Source: Candidatus Iainarchaeum sp. (lineage in GTDB: Archaea; Micrarchaeota; Micrarchaeia; Anstonellales; Bilamarchaeaceae). Taken from it: DNA of 54,039 nucleotides. Shown here piece by piece: positions 20,268 to 29,822 of this stretch. Under the pieces are notes generated by a model that worked only from the letters and a program-made list of their open reading frames with translations, searched no databases and had not been told where the DNA came from. The position numbers were made by a program, and so were the translations under genes. The first letter of the stretch is position 1. The number at the start of each line of letters is the position of its first letter. The stretch spans positions 1 through 54,039 of the forward strand of contig JAQUBA010000005.1 in assembly GCA_028686985.1 (NCBI GenBank), written 5' to 3'.

Positions 20268-20626
20268 TGCCGGTCCATGTGGAATTTCCTGGGGAGATGG
20301 TTTCTGTCCTCCCCCCTCCCGCGCTGCGCGTTGCAGGCCCGCGGGGGTGCGCATGTTTTTGCCGCACCGCATGCCCTGCCCGACCTCGCATGCCGGACCA
20401 AGTCCATTATGTCACTCACTCTTGACGTTAGGCCCACGCAATCTTTCCCGCAGAGTGTCATCTGCACCGCGAGTTCCCTGGCGACAGTCTCGACTCCGCC
20501 GGGCGACCATCGTGCCATGGCCTCCACATCCGCCTTGCTCCCCTTCAGCTCGGACGGATTCTGGCAGCTAAGGTAGTGCCCAACGTACATTGCTATTGAG
20601 TTCCTGTCTACATCAACTTCTCCCAT
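20264..20626 (-). CDS. hypothetical Cys-containing protein
   Basis: 120 aa; TATATAA box 23 nt upstream of ATG. Confidence 0.55.
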   Translation of the reverse strand: MGEVDVDRNSIAMYVGHYLSCQNPSELKGSKADVEAMARWSPGGVETVARELAVQMTLCGKDCVGLTSRVSDIMDLVRHARSGRACGAAKTCAPPRACNAQRGRGEDRNHLPRKFHMDRH

Positions 20627-20711
20627 GCTTTAACTGTGGTCTAACATCCTTATATATGTTTTGTTCACCCTAAGAAATCCCTTTTAATTACTTATTCGCC
20701 CATTCCCATCC

Positions 20712-22517
20712 ATGTTCCTGAAGATGAAGAAGGAAATATCCAAAATAATAGCAGAGGCGGCGGGGCTTACCCAGGAAGAAGCATTTTCTTCCCTTGAGAT
20801 GGCGAAGGGGGAATTCGGCGACCTCGCGTGCAAGGCGGCGTTCCTCATCGCCCCCCGCGAAAAAAAGGCGCCCGCACAAATCGCTTCCGAACTAATCCCG
20901 AAGCTGAAGAGGCACAAGTGGGTCGCAAAAGTTGAGGCAGCCGGCCCATACATGAATTTTTTCTTCACCGGGAAATTCTATTCGGATGCGCTAAAGGACA
21001 TCCTCAAAAAAGGAAAATCCTACGGGAAGGGGAAGAAGAAGGGGAAGGCGATGGTGGAGTTCCCCTCCGTTAACCCGAACAAGCCCTGGCACGCAGGGCA
21101 CCTGAGGAATGCGCTTCTGGGGGATTCGGTTGCGCGTGTCCTTTCACATGCCGGATGGAACGTGGAATCCATAGATTACATAGACGACCTGGGATTGCAG
21201 GTCGCCCAGTCCCTCTGGGGATACATGCATCTGGGGAACAAGCCTTCCGGGAAATTTGACCACTGGCTGGGGGCGCAGTACGTGGAAGTCGCAAAAAAGA
21301 TGGAGACAGATAAAAAAGTACAAGACGAAACCCGCGAACTCCTAAAGAAGATGGAAGAAGGGAACAATGACGTTTCAAAAAATGCGCGCTGGCTCGCCGA
21401 GGAGTGCGTGAAGGCGCAGTATGCGACGGATTTCTCCTATTCCATATTCCACACCGGCCTCATTTTTGAAAGCGACATAGTGCGCACCATCTTCCGCGAG
21501 GGGCTGGGGATGGTAAAGGAGAATAATGCAATCGTCCTTGAAAAGGAAGGTAAGAACGCGGGCTGCTGGGTAGTGAAGCTCGGCGAGAAATTCCAGAAGA
21601 TGCAGGACCCCGACAAAATCCTTATTCGGAGCGACGGCACCGCCACCTACACCGGAAAAGACCTCATATTCCAGCTATGGAAGCTGGGCAAACTGAAGGG
21701 AAAATTCAAATACAAATCCTTCATCAGGCAGCCGAACGGAAAGGAAGCGTTCGCCACGGGCGGGGATGTCCCCAGGCCCTTCGGGAAGGCGGACATGGTC
21801 GTGAATGTAATCGGCTCGGAGCAGATTTACCCGCAGGAGGTCATAAGGGAAGTCCTTCTCCGCCTCGGATATGCGGAGGAGGCCGCCCGCTACGTGCATC
21901 TCGCATACGAACATGTGGCGCTCCCGGATGAAAAGTTTTCCGGACGGGCGGGCACATGGAAGGGCTTCACCGCGGACGAGCTCCTGAAGGAGTCCGTGCG
22001 CAGGGCGAAGGAGAAGATTTCCAAGGATGTGCCGGACGGGGGGAAGGATGCGATTGCGCGCGCGGTCGGGGAGGCGGCGATAAGATACTCTTTTGTCCGC
22101 ACCACCCCTGAAAAGAAATTGATATTCAAATGGGAGGAGGCGCTTTCCTTGGAGGGGAATTCCGGCCCCTACCTGCAATATGCATACGTACGGGCGAGGA
22201 AGATAATGGAAAAGACGGAGGAAAAGCCCTCCGTTTCCGCAAAATACGCGTTCCAGCCAGAAGAGAAAAAGCTCATACGCGAGCTGTGTGCCTTCCCGGA
22301 GTTGGTTGAACGTTCTGCCTCTGCCTTCCGCCCCCACATGCTTGCGGATTACTCGTACATGCTCGCGGAATTGTTCAGCAAATTTTATACCTTGCATCCC
22401 GTGCTGAAGGCGGAGGAGGACGTGCGCAAGACGCGGCTTGCGATAGTAAAATCATTTGAAACAGTGCTCGGGAACTCCCTTTCCTTATTGGGGATGCCGC
22501 TTCCGGATAAGATGTAA
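20712..22517 (+). CDS. argS: arginyl-tRNA synthetase
   Basis: VEFPSVNPNKPWHAGHLRNALLGDSVARVL (HIGH-type motif), DALR C-terminal domain. Confidence 0.97.
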   Translation: MFLKMKKEISKIIAEAAGLTQEEAFSSLEMAKGEFGDLACKAAFLIAPREKKAPAQIASELIPKLKRHKWVAKVEAAGPYMNFFFTGKFYSDALKDILKKGKSYGKGKKKGKAMVEFPSVNPNKPWHAGHLRNALLGDSVARVLSHAGWNVESIDYIDDLGLQVAQSLWGYMHLGNKPSGKFDHWLGAQYVEVAKKMETDKKVQDETRELLKKMEEGNNDVSKNARWLAEECVKAQYATDFSYSIFHTGLIFESDIVRTIFREGLGMVKENNAIVLEKEGKNAGCWVVKLGEKFQKMQDPDKILIRSDGTATYTGKDLIFQLWKLGKLKGKFKYKSFIRQPNGKEAFATGGDVPRPFGKADMVVNVIGSEQIYPQEVIREVLLRLGYAEEAARYVHLAYEHVALPDEKFSGRAGTWKGFTADELLKESVRRAKEKISKDVPDGGKDAIARAVGEAAIRYSFVRTTPEKKLIFKWEEALSLEGNSGPYLQYAYVRARKIMEKTEEKPSVSAKYAFQPEEKKLIRELCAFPELVERSASAFRPHMLADYSYMLAELFSKFYTLHPVLKAEEDVRKTRLAIVKSFETVLGNSLSLLGMPLPDKM

Positions 22518-23258
22518 TCAGTCTTTTATCCATGCGAGTATCGTTTTCGCATCCCTCTTCAATCCAAAAATTGCAAAATACTTTAGAATATTGTATATGT
22601 CCCTCTCCAGGTATTCCTGCGCCTTCCTGTGTCCGAGCGCGACCGCCTGCCCCCAGTCAATAATGTACGGCGGCCCCTCCCATACCATTATGTTATACTC
22701 GCTCAAATCCGCGTGCACAAGACCAGCCCGGTACAGTTTCTTCATATCCCCCAGGATGCTCTCCAAATCCCCTTCCGCAGGCCCCACCGTGCTCATTACC
22801 GGATACGCCCTCCCCTCCCTGCCCAGGAACTCCATCACCAGGACGTTCTTCTCGATGGAAAGCGGCTTCGGCGCATGCACGCCCGCCTTCTCGCAAACCT
22901 GCAGGTTCTTGAATTCCTTCTGCACAAAAGCGAATACGAAATCCCTCTCCCTCCCGCGGAACTTCTTGAAGCGCGGGTCCCCCTCCAGGTACTCCTTCCT
23001 CCGCAGAAAATGGGTGGTCTCAATCTTGTAAATCTTCACCGCGACGCTCTGCCCGGATGCGGTGGTCGCGAGGAACACGTTGGCTTCCTTCCCGGTGGAA
23101 ATGGGATATTCCACGCGGGCTATCGCCCCCTTCTGCATAAGTTTCGCAAGCGCGAGCAGGGAGGCCCTGTCAAAGACCTCACTCTCTATCTTGCTGCGCT
23201 CCTTTAGCAAAAAATCGTCGCGCGCGGGCCTCTTCCTTGAGGACACCCTGCGTGCCAT
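22518..23258 (-). CDS. rio1: RIO1-family serine protein kinase
   Basis: GAIARVEYPISTGKEANVFLATTASGQSVAVKIYKIETTHF, LVHADLSEYNIMVWEGPPYIIDWGQAV; start trimmed to 23258. Confidence 0.96.
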   Translation of the reverse strand: MARRVSSRKRPARDDFLLKERSKIESEVFDRASLLALAKLMQKGAIARVEYPISTGKEANVFLATTASGQSVAVKIYKIETTHFLRRKEYLEGDPRFKKFRGRERDFVFAFVQKEFKNLQVCEKAGVHAPKPLSIEKNVLVMEFLGREGRAYPVMSTVGPAEGDLESILGDMKKLYRAGLVHADLSEYNIMVWEGPPYIIDWGQAVALGHRKAQEYLERDIYNILKYFAIFGLKRDAKTILAWIKD

Positions 23259-23260
23259 TC

Positions 23261-23611
23261 CTATACCTTGAGGAGGCCCTTCTTCCTGAGCACCGCGGTT
23301 TCCAGGGGCATGTACCTCCACGCTATGTCCGCCTTCTTGTCGCCCTCAACCTCCCATGGCCTCACCGCCACCGCATCCCCCTCCTTCACCCAGATCCTCT
23401 TCTTCATTTTTCCTGGGATACGGCACATCCTCTCCTTCCCGTCGTTGCAGAGAACCGTCATCCTGCTGCCGCCCATCAGGCCGGTCACAACGCCAAGTAT
23501 TTCGTCATCCTTCGGGAACCTCACCCGCGTAAGCTGGTCCGGGCCGAAAGCGGGTTTGTGCCCTCCCGGCCTGCGCCCGCGTTGCCCTCCGCGCCCATGA
23601 TAGTAATTCAT
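23261..23611 (-). CDS. translation initiation factor 1A (aIF1A)
   Basis: DEILGVVTGLMGGSRMTVLCNDGKERMCRIPGKMKKRIWVKEGD; start trimmed to 23611. Confidence 0.95.
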   Translation of the reverse strand: MNYYHGRGGQRGRRPGGHKPAFGPDQLTRVRFPKDDEILGVVTGLMGGSRMTVLCNDGKERMCRIPGKMKKRIWVKEGDAVAVRPWEVEGDKKADIAWRYMPLETAVLRKKGLLKV

Positions 23612-24012
23612 CTGACCACACCGCGTGCGCCGCACGCTTCACACACCAGCGTCTTTGCCCGCTGGCCTGGCTCGGACACTATGTGCGTGTCCGGTTTTCC
23701 GCACTGCTTGCATATCACGTGGCCCTGCACATACTCCTCAAACTTCTTAGCCACCACGTCGCCCCTGAGCTTCCTGTGCAGCACCAGCCTCTCGCCATCC
23801 AGCGTGGCCGGCGTCGCAAACTCCTTGCTGAGGAATTTGGAGACCTCGTCGGGCGTGCGCCTTATCTTCGTGCATGCAATCTGGAAGTTCTTGAGGATTG
23901 TCTTGTTTCCTTCGTTGAAAGAGTCAAGCGCCGGGATTTCAAACCTCTCCCCCGTGCCCGCCTTTCCGGGCATCTTGGCATATGCCCCTTCCAAAAGCTC
24001 TTCGTAACCCAT
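23608..24012 (-). CDS. translation initiation factor 2 subunit beta (aIF2-beta)
   Basis: KNFQIACTKIRRTPDEVSKFLSKEFATPATLDGERLVL, C-terminal zinc ribbon; ATGA overlap with aIF1A. Confidence 0.95.
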   Translation of the reverse strand: MGYEELLEGAYAKMPGKAGTGERFEIPALDSFNEGNKTILKNFQIACTKIRRTPDEVSKFLSKEFATPATLDGERLVLHRKLRGDVVAKKFEEYVQGHVICKQCGKPDTHIVSEPGQRAKTLVCEACGARGVVR

Positions 24013-24061
24013 TAAATCAACACTCCTTTTCTATGACGTCAGTAGCTTATAAATCTTGCCT

Positions 24062-25321
24062 TTATGTGCCCTCTTCCCAGCTCGTGAGGTATTTCCTCTG
24101 CTCCGCTGTGAGCGCATCTATCTTCACGCCCATCGCGTCCAGCTGCAGGCGCGCAATCTCGTCGTCTATTTCCGCGGGCAGCGTGATGACTTCCGGAGGC
24201 AGCTTTCCCCTGTTCTTCACGAGGTATGCGCATGAAAGGGACTGCCCGGCGAAGGAGGTCGCCATGACTTCCGAGGGATGCCCCTCGGCCGCGGCCAGGT
24301 TCACCAGCCGCCCCTCGCCACACACGTAAATCTTCTTTCCGTCCAGCGTATATTCCTCAAGGGAGGGCCTCATCTTCCTCTTCTCTGCCTCCTTTCCCAG
24401 GGACTCCAGGTCCAGCTCCACGTTGAAATGCCCCGAGTTCGCGAGCATCGCGCCGTCCTTCATTTTCCTCACGTGTTCCATCCTTACGACGTGCTTGTCA
24501 CCGGTCACGGTGATGAAGATGTCCCCCATGGTGGCAGCGTCCATCATGGGCATCACGCGGTATCCGTCCAGCACCGCCTGCATCCCCCTGAATGCATCCA
24601 CTTCAGTCACCACGACGTTGGAGCCCATGCCCTTCGCGCGCATCGCCACGCCCTTTCCGCAGTCCCCGTAGCCGCACACAACCACGGTCTTTCCCGCGAA
24701 GAGGATGTTGCTCGCCCTCAAAATGCCGTCTATCGTGCTCTGCCCGGTGCCGTAATAATTGTCCAAAAGATGCTTGGTCTTGTTGTCGTTCACCGCAATC
24801 ATCGGGTATTTGAGGACGCCGTCCCTCTCCATCGCCCTCAGCCTTATGATTCCGGTGGTGGTCTCCTCGCACCCCCCGATTACGCCATCCAGAAGTTCCG
24901 GCTTTTTCGTGTGGATCCAGGTTACGAGGTCCCCCCCGTCGTCAATGGTGATGTTCGGCTTGTAAGAGAGCACCTTGTCTATGTACCTGTAGTAATCCTC
25001 GTTATTCTCCCCCTTGTATGCGAACACCGCCACGCCTTCCTTCGCGAGCGCCGCCGCGACGTCGTCCTGCGTGGAGAGCGGGTTGCACCCGGTGATGACG
25101 ACGTTCGCGCCGCCTGCCCTCAGGCTTCTGACAAGCACCGCCGTCTCTTTCGTGACGTGGAGCGCAAGCCCAACCGTAACCCCCTCAAATGTTTTCTCCT
25201 TCGCAAACCTCGCGGCAAGCGTCTTCATTATGGGCATGTGCCTCTCCGCCCACTCAATGTTCAGCATGCCCTGCTCGGCGAGGGACATATCCCTCACTTC
25301 GTAATCTTTTCCGCTGTCCAT
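24062..25321 (-). CDS. ahcY: adenosylhomocysteinase (SAH/SIH hydrolase)
   Basis: IEWAERHMPIMKTL, YGTGQSTIDGILRASNILFAGKTVVVCGYGDCGKGVAMRAKGMG; start trimmed to 25321. Confidence 0.96.
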   Translation of the reverse strand: MDSGKDYEVRDMSLAEQGMLNIEWAERHMPIMKTLAARFAKEKTFEGVTVGLALHVTKETAVLVRSLRAGGANVVITGCNPLSTQDDVAAALAKEGVAVFAYKGENNEDYYRYIDKVLSYKPNITIDDGGDLVTWIHTKKPELLDGVIGGCEETTTGIIRLRAMERDGVLKYPMIAVNDNKTKHLLDNYYGTGQSTIDGILRASNILFAGKTVVVCGYGDCGKGVAMRAKGMGSNVVVTEVDAFRGMQAVLDGYRVMPMMDAATMGDIFITVTGDKHVVRMEHVRKMKDGAMLANSGHFNVELDLESLGKEAEKRKMRPSLEEYTLDGKKIYVCGEGRLVNLAAAEGHPSEVMATSFAGQSLSCAYLVKNRGKLPPEVITLPAEIDDEIARLQLDAMGVKIDALTAEQRKYLTSWEEGT

Positions 25322-25403
25322 GCTTTCACCGTGAAAATTCACAAATATTAGGAAAAGAAGGTTTAAAAGAAGGGTGCGCGCCGTCCCCATCGCGGAATGT
25401 GGC

Positions 25404-25799
25404 TCAGGCCCTCGCAATCTCGCCGCGGGGTGGCTGTGGTGCGGGGCCGCGCAGGTGCTTCATCCTCCTGCGGAACAACTCCGCTTTCCAGCCCTCAACC
25501 AGGCCTGCCTTTTCCAGATGCAACCGGATTTCCAGCTTTACCTCAGGGAACGGGGAGTCCCTGCGTATGTGCATCAGTTTCATCGTCTTGCCATCCCTTG
25601 CAAGGCCATCCGCCGCAGCAAGCCCTGCCGCTATCCCGACTTCCCTCTCCAGGCGCCTGTCAAACTGCATCTGCCATAGCTGGTCGAATTCCCCGGCCTT
25701 CTCCAAGTCGAACACTACGCACTCGCCCGCCTTCTTCCTGGTGTCCGGGTCGTTGTCGGTTGTCGCTATGACCACCAGCCTTTTTGTCTCCTCTTCCAT
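25404..25799 (-). CDS. hypothetical protein
   Basis: TTTATAAA (25822-25829) lies exactly 22 nt upstream of ATG 25799, favouring M4 of the track ORF as start. Confidence 0.6.
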   Translation of the reverse strand: MEEETKRLVVIATTDNDPDTRKKAGECVVFDLEKAGEFDQLWQMQFDRRLEREVGIAAGLAAADGLARDGKTMKLMHIRRDSPFPEVKLEIRLHLEKAGLVEGWKAELFRRRMKHLRGPAPQPPRGEIARA

Positions 25800-25821
25800 A
25801 AGTATCATATGTGTAAAAATG

Positions 25822-25829
25822 TTTATAAA
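25822..25829 (-). promoter_or_regulatory. TATA box of orphan gene 25404..25799
   Basis: TTTATAAA 22 nt upstream of ATG 25799. Confidence 0.6.
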
Positions 25830-25901
25830 TGTGTATTTTGCCAGGCGCTATTGGCCATGGCTCTCTAGAAAGAATATAAAAAGGCATGTCACAAAAGCCG
25901 C

Positions 25902-26942
25902 CTAATCCCGCCTCGGATGCTTTTTCCAATATTCCTTCATGTCATTCACAAAATAGAGCTTCTTCCCGCATTCAGGGCATTTCCCATCCTTCGTAATCTT
26001 GTTCTCCAATACGGAGAACCCGAACCTCCTCACCACCCGTGCCTTGCATTTCGGGCAATATGTGCTCTCCGTCTCCTCATCCTGCCTGTTCCCCGTGTAG
26101 GCGTAATGCAATCCCTCCTCCAGCGCAATCTCCCTCGCCTTCCTCAATATGCCCAAATCCGTGGGCGGCGTGTCCATCATGAAATTCGCGGGGTAAAACC
26201 CGATGAAATGCACGGGAATGCGCGGGTCCAGATCATGAACCCATTTGCACATGGTGCGTATGTCCCCCTCGTCATCATTCCATCCTGGGATTATGAGGTT
26301 TATCAATTCTATATGCATCTTCGCATGCAGCTCCTTTATGCTCTGCAGCACGTATTCCAGCACAACGTCCCCGCATAACTGCTTATACACCTTATCGTGA
26401 AATCCCTTCAGGTCAATCCGCGCCGCGTCTATCCTCCCCACCATCTCCCCAATCGCCGCAGAGGTCATGTATCCGTTCGTAACAAATGTGTTGAACCTCC
26501 CGTCCTTGTGCAAAAGCTTCGCGGTGTCCAATGCATACTCCATGAATATTGTCGGCTCAGTGTATGTATACGCAGCCCCAGGCACATTCCTCCCCTTGCA
26601 AATCTCCCTTATTAGCGCGGGGGGCAAATCCTCGCCCTGCATCCCCCCGAACGCCTGGGAGATGTTCCAATTCTGGCAGAACTGGCAGCGGAAATTGCAT
26701 CCCACGGTCGCGACGGAAAACAATTCCGTCCCTGGCATGAAATGGTAGAACGGCTTCTTCTCTATGGGGTCAACCTCCGCGGCTATGGCCTTCCCATAAG
26801 TGAGCGCATACAATTTCCCCTTCCTGTTCTCCCTTATCCTGCAATAGCCGCGCTCCCCGTCTTTTACCCTGCACATCCTGTAGCAGAGGTAGCACTGCAC
26901 CTCCTTATTCGGCATCCCCTTCCAGAGAATCGCTTCTTTCAT
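25902..26942 (-). CDS. amrS: AmmeMemoRadiSam-type radical SAM enzyme (AmrS)
   Basis: VGCNFRCQFCQNWNISQAF (CxxxCxxC), YTYTEPTIFMEYALDTAKL, C-terminal zinc ribbon; start trimmed to 26942. Confidence 0.92.
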   Translation of the reverse strand: MKEAILWKGMPNKEVQCYLCYRMCRVKDGERGYCRIRENRKGKLYALTYGKAIAAEVDPIEKKPFYHFMPGTELFSVATVGCNFRCQFCQNWNISQAFGGMQGEDLPPALIREICKGRNVPGAAYTYTEPTIFMEYALDTAKLLHKDGRFNTFVTNGYMTSAAIGEMVGRIDAARIDLKGFHDKVYKQLCGDVVLEYVLQSIKELHAKMHIELINLIIPGWNDDEGDIRTMCKWVHDLDPRIPVHFIGFYPANFMMDTPPTDLGILRKAREIALEEGLHYAYTGNRQDEETESTYCPKCKARVVRRFGFSVLENKITKDGKCPECGKKLYFVNDMKEYWKKHPRRD

Positions 26943-27075
26943 ATGGGTGCGTTCTCGCTTGTGCTTATTAAATTTGCACCCGCTTTCCTGAAACCTGAAA
27001 CTGGCGGCTGAAAACTCACACCTCCCACCACCCAACCCTTATAAACATTATGCAAGTAATCAAGCCGGGGGTTTC

Positions 27076-27372
27076 ATGGGCACGGAAACAACAGCGAGGC
27101 CAACAGAGAACGCGGGAAAAGGGGGGCCCAGAAGGGCGCCTGCCCTAACCTTCGGCCAGAGGGCAATTCTTTTCGCAGGGCTCGTCACGCTGAATCTTCC
27201 CGGAACGATATGCACGGCGGGAATGGCGCCGCCGGCCCGCATCCATCCATCTGGCTCCGGCCAGGCGGTTGTAATGAGCGAAGAAAACACCCTCCCGAGC
27301 GCCTGCATCGCGCCCGTCGGGAAAGTGGCCTTCCCCACCATGATTCGGAGCTCCCACAAGGGTAATGAGTGA
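27076..27372 (+). CDS. small membrane-anchored/secreted hypothetical protein
   Basis: Single hydrophobic segment AILFAGLVTLNLPGTICTAG; TATA-like ttataaac upstream; TGATG overlap with next ORF. Confidence 0.5.
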   Translation: MGTETTARPTENAGKGGPRRAPALTFGQRAILFAGLVTLNLPGTICTAGMAPPARIHPSGSGQAVVMSEENTLPSACIAPVGKVAFPTMIRSSHKGNE

Positions 27373-28202
27373 TGGCGGACAGGGGCGTTGCAAGAATCTT
27401 GTCCGTCGTGCCTCCCGCACCTGGAGAGAGCCGTCCCCGCAAATCCATTCCTCCGTTTGAAACCCCGGAGAACGCCTTGCGGAGGGTCGTGGCCGCCTAC
27501 CATGAAAGGGGCATGGGCATCAAAGACGTCTTCTCTGCCATATTCGGCCCCGGGCATGAAGCCGCTGCCAAGAAGGTGGCGGAGCGCCTTGATTCATTCA
27601 CCGAGACCGACCTCAGGGACAGCTTTGCCATCAGCCTGCTCACGGTGCATGAATACACGAAAAGCGCGGAATATGCGCTCAAGACGATGGACTTTTGCTC
27701 CACGGCCTCGGGGCGCGCAGGTGCGTCCGATGCATCCGAGGCCTGCACGGCTTCCCACATCGCAAGAATCGTATCCAACATCGGGACGCGGCTGGACCAC
27801 AACCCCTCGGACACGCTGGACCTGCTCTTCGGCTTCTCCGAGTCTGAACACCTGATGGGCGACATCATCCGCATCATCATGTGCCTTTCCCGCATATCCG
27901 TGAATACTTACGAGCCGCGGGTTTTCAACGAAGTCCTCAGGGCCACCAGAATGCTTTCCCAGTACTCTCCCTCCAGCATCCCGTGCTTCGTTTCATCCAT
28001 GGCCCGCCTCTCCGACCAGGGCGAAATAGACGCGGTGTGGAACGCATCCGGTGCGATGGTGACGATATGGACGCTCCGGAAGTGCTGCGTAGCATACATG
28101 ATGGACCTCATGGAGGCGGTGCACGACAAAGACCCTGATGGGATTTCCGGCATAGCCGACGACCTCCGCGCCATCATGTGCGATATTGAGCGCCGCCGCT
28201 GA
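27372..28202 (+). CDS. hypothetical helical-repeat protein
   Basis: ATG 27372 overlaps preceding stop (TGATG); helix-rich 276 aa. Confidence 0.65.
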   Translation: MADRGVARILSVVPPAPGESRPRKSIPPFETPENALRRVVAAYHERGMGIKDVFSAIFGPGHEAAAKKVAERLDSFTETDLRDSFAISLLTVHEYTKSAEYALKTMDFCSTASGRAGASDASEACTASHIARIVSNIGTRLDHNPSDTLDLLFGFSESEHLMGDIIRIIMCLSRISVNTYEPRVFNEVLRATRMLSQYSPSSIPCFVSSMARLSDQGEIDAVWNASGAMVTIWTLRKCCVAYMMDLMEAVHDKDPDGISGIADDLRAIMCDIERRR

Positions 28203-28236
28203 TTGCCCTTTTTAAGCTTGCCCACAAAACCAACCC

Positions 28237-29016
28237 ATGGACCTTTTCGCAGCAATGGTTCTCGGAATAATCCAGGGGCTCGTGGAATGGCTTCCCCTGA
28301 GCTCCGAGGCGGCAGTCACGCTATCCGGAAAATTCCTCTTCGGGATGGATTACCAGGAATCGCTTGGGGTTGCGGTGTTCCTCCACCTGGGCACCCTCCT
28401 CTCAGCAGCTTTCTATTTCCGCAATGAGATGTCCCAGATGCTCCGCAGCATCTTTTCCAAAACCGCAGACAAGGGCCTCCTCCTTTTCCTTCTCCTCGCA
28501 ACCCTACTCAGCGGAATAGTCGCCATGCCGCTCCTCTTCCTCGCATTTTCAATGGAGATTCCGGACGGCCTCTTCACCGCGCTCATCGGCCTCTTCCTCA
28601 TATTCATCGCCTTCCTCCAGAAAAAGCAGAAGGCGGGCGCGGGCCGGAAACTGGAACTGAAGAACGCTATAATCCCCGGCCTCGCCCAGGGCTTCTCCGC
28701 CCTCCCGGGCATAAGCCGCTCAGGGATAACCCTCGCCGCCCTTCTGGGCGAAAAGTTCCCGCTCAGGGATGCGTTCCGCCTCAGCTTCCTGATGAGCATC
28801 CCCATCGTCTTCGCCGCGGAACTGATGCTTCCCGTGATAAAGCAGGATTTTCTAATCACAAACGAGATGCTCGTGGGCGCATGCGCAGCCGCCGCCGCAG
28901 GGTTCCTCTCCATAAGCGCCCTCCTGAAATTCGCGGAAACGGTGAATTTCTTCAGGGCTACGCTCTCACTCGGCGCGCTTGTGCTCATCTCCGGTTTGGC
29001 CGTCCTGTTCTTGTAA
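28237..29016 (+). CDS. uppP: undecaprenyl-diphosphatase family (UppP/BacA-like)
   Basis: GIIQGLVEWLPLSSEAAVTLSG and ALPGISRSGITLAALLG, multi-TM. Confidence 0.92.
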   Translation: MDLFAAMVLGIIQGLVEWLPLSSEAAVTLSGKFLFGMDYQESLGVAVFLHLGTLLSAAFYFRNEMSQMLRSIFSKTADKGLLLFLLLATLLSGIVAMPLLFLAFSMEIPDGLFTALIGLFLIFIAFLQKKQKAGAGRKLELKNAIIPGLAQGFSALPGISRSGITLAALLGEKFPLRDAFRLSFLMSIPIVFAAELMLPVIKQDFLITNEMLVGACAAAAAGFLSISALLKFAETVNFFRATLSLGALVLISGLAVLFL

Positions 29017-29053
29017 GCGCGTATTTAATCATTTCTGCACATGATACTCCCTT

Positions 29054-29788
29054 ATGGGGGCATTGGATTCGAAACAAATGCGCGGGCTGCATGCCGCCCA
29101 AGCAGAGCTTGGAAGGATGCGCAGGCCCACCTCTTTTGAGATAGGCAGGTTCAAGGACAGGCTCGGGGAACTGCTGGACAGGGACAGGCCCAGGATACCT
29201 TTGATGCTGGCAATCCAGAATCTCACCAGTTCCCCCGCCTTCTCCTGGTTTGCGGCCAGCGGCGTCTGCAGGATGCTTCCGCCGGAAGCCAAATCGCAAA
29301 GTGCGCCCGGACACAGGATGGAGGTCGCAAGCTCGTCGCTGGAATTCCTGTTCAGGATAGCCAGGTCATCCCCGGAAAATGCCTGCAGGGCCGCACTCTC
29401 GCTGAGAACGCTCGAAGGATGCCGGGCGGACAATCTCCTGAAGTTCTTCAAATTGCTGAACGATGTCGTGGACAGCGACCCCTCGCTTGCCCTCCACATC
29501 CTGGGCAGCTATTCCTGCGGGCCCCGCGAGCCTTCACTCCTGGGCAAATACGCAGAAGCAATCTCGCTGCTGATGGAAAAGGGGGGCGCGGGCCCGGCGC
29601 GCGACTTCGCCGCCATTTTCTTCAAGGTCGGGAATTATCCGGAAAGCGCCAGGCTGCTCCTGGACAGCATGGAATTCACCGCCACCCACCTCCCAGTGGG
29701 CGACTGGGGGAAGGCCATCTCCTCAATAAGGGAAGAATGGGAGAAGGCCCTGGATTCCGAAGCCTTCAGGCGGAATCCCCCTGATTAG
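29054..29788 (+). CDS. hypothetical helical-repeat protein
   Basis: 244 aa helix-rich; TATA-like tatttaat 24 nt upstream of ATG. Confidence 0.65.
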   Translation: MGALDSKQMRGLHAAQAELGRMRRPTSFEIGRFKDRLGELLDRDRPRIPLMLAIQNLTSSPAFSWFAASGVCRMLPPEAKSQSAPGHRMEVASSSLEFLFRIARSSPENACRAALSLRTLEGCRADNLLKFFKLLNDVVDSDPSLALHILGSYSCGPREPSLLGKYAEAISLLMEKGGAGPARDFAAIFFKVGNYPESARLLLDSMEFTATHLPVGDWGKAISSIREEWEKALDSEAFRRNPPD

Positions 29789-29822
29789 AAATGCATTTAA
29801 TATTTCGCCCGGAAAGGGGCGC

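Noticed and set aside
24278-25351. 357-aa plus ORF
   Set aside because: Antisense to ahcY, whose full family sequence is unmistakable.
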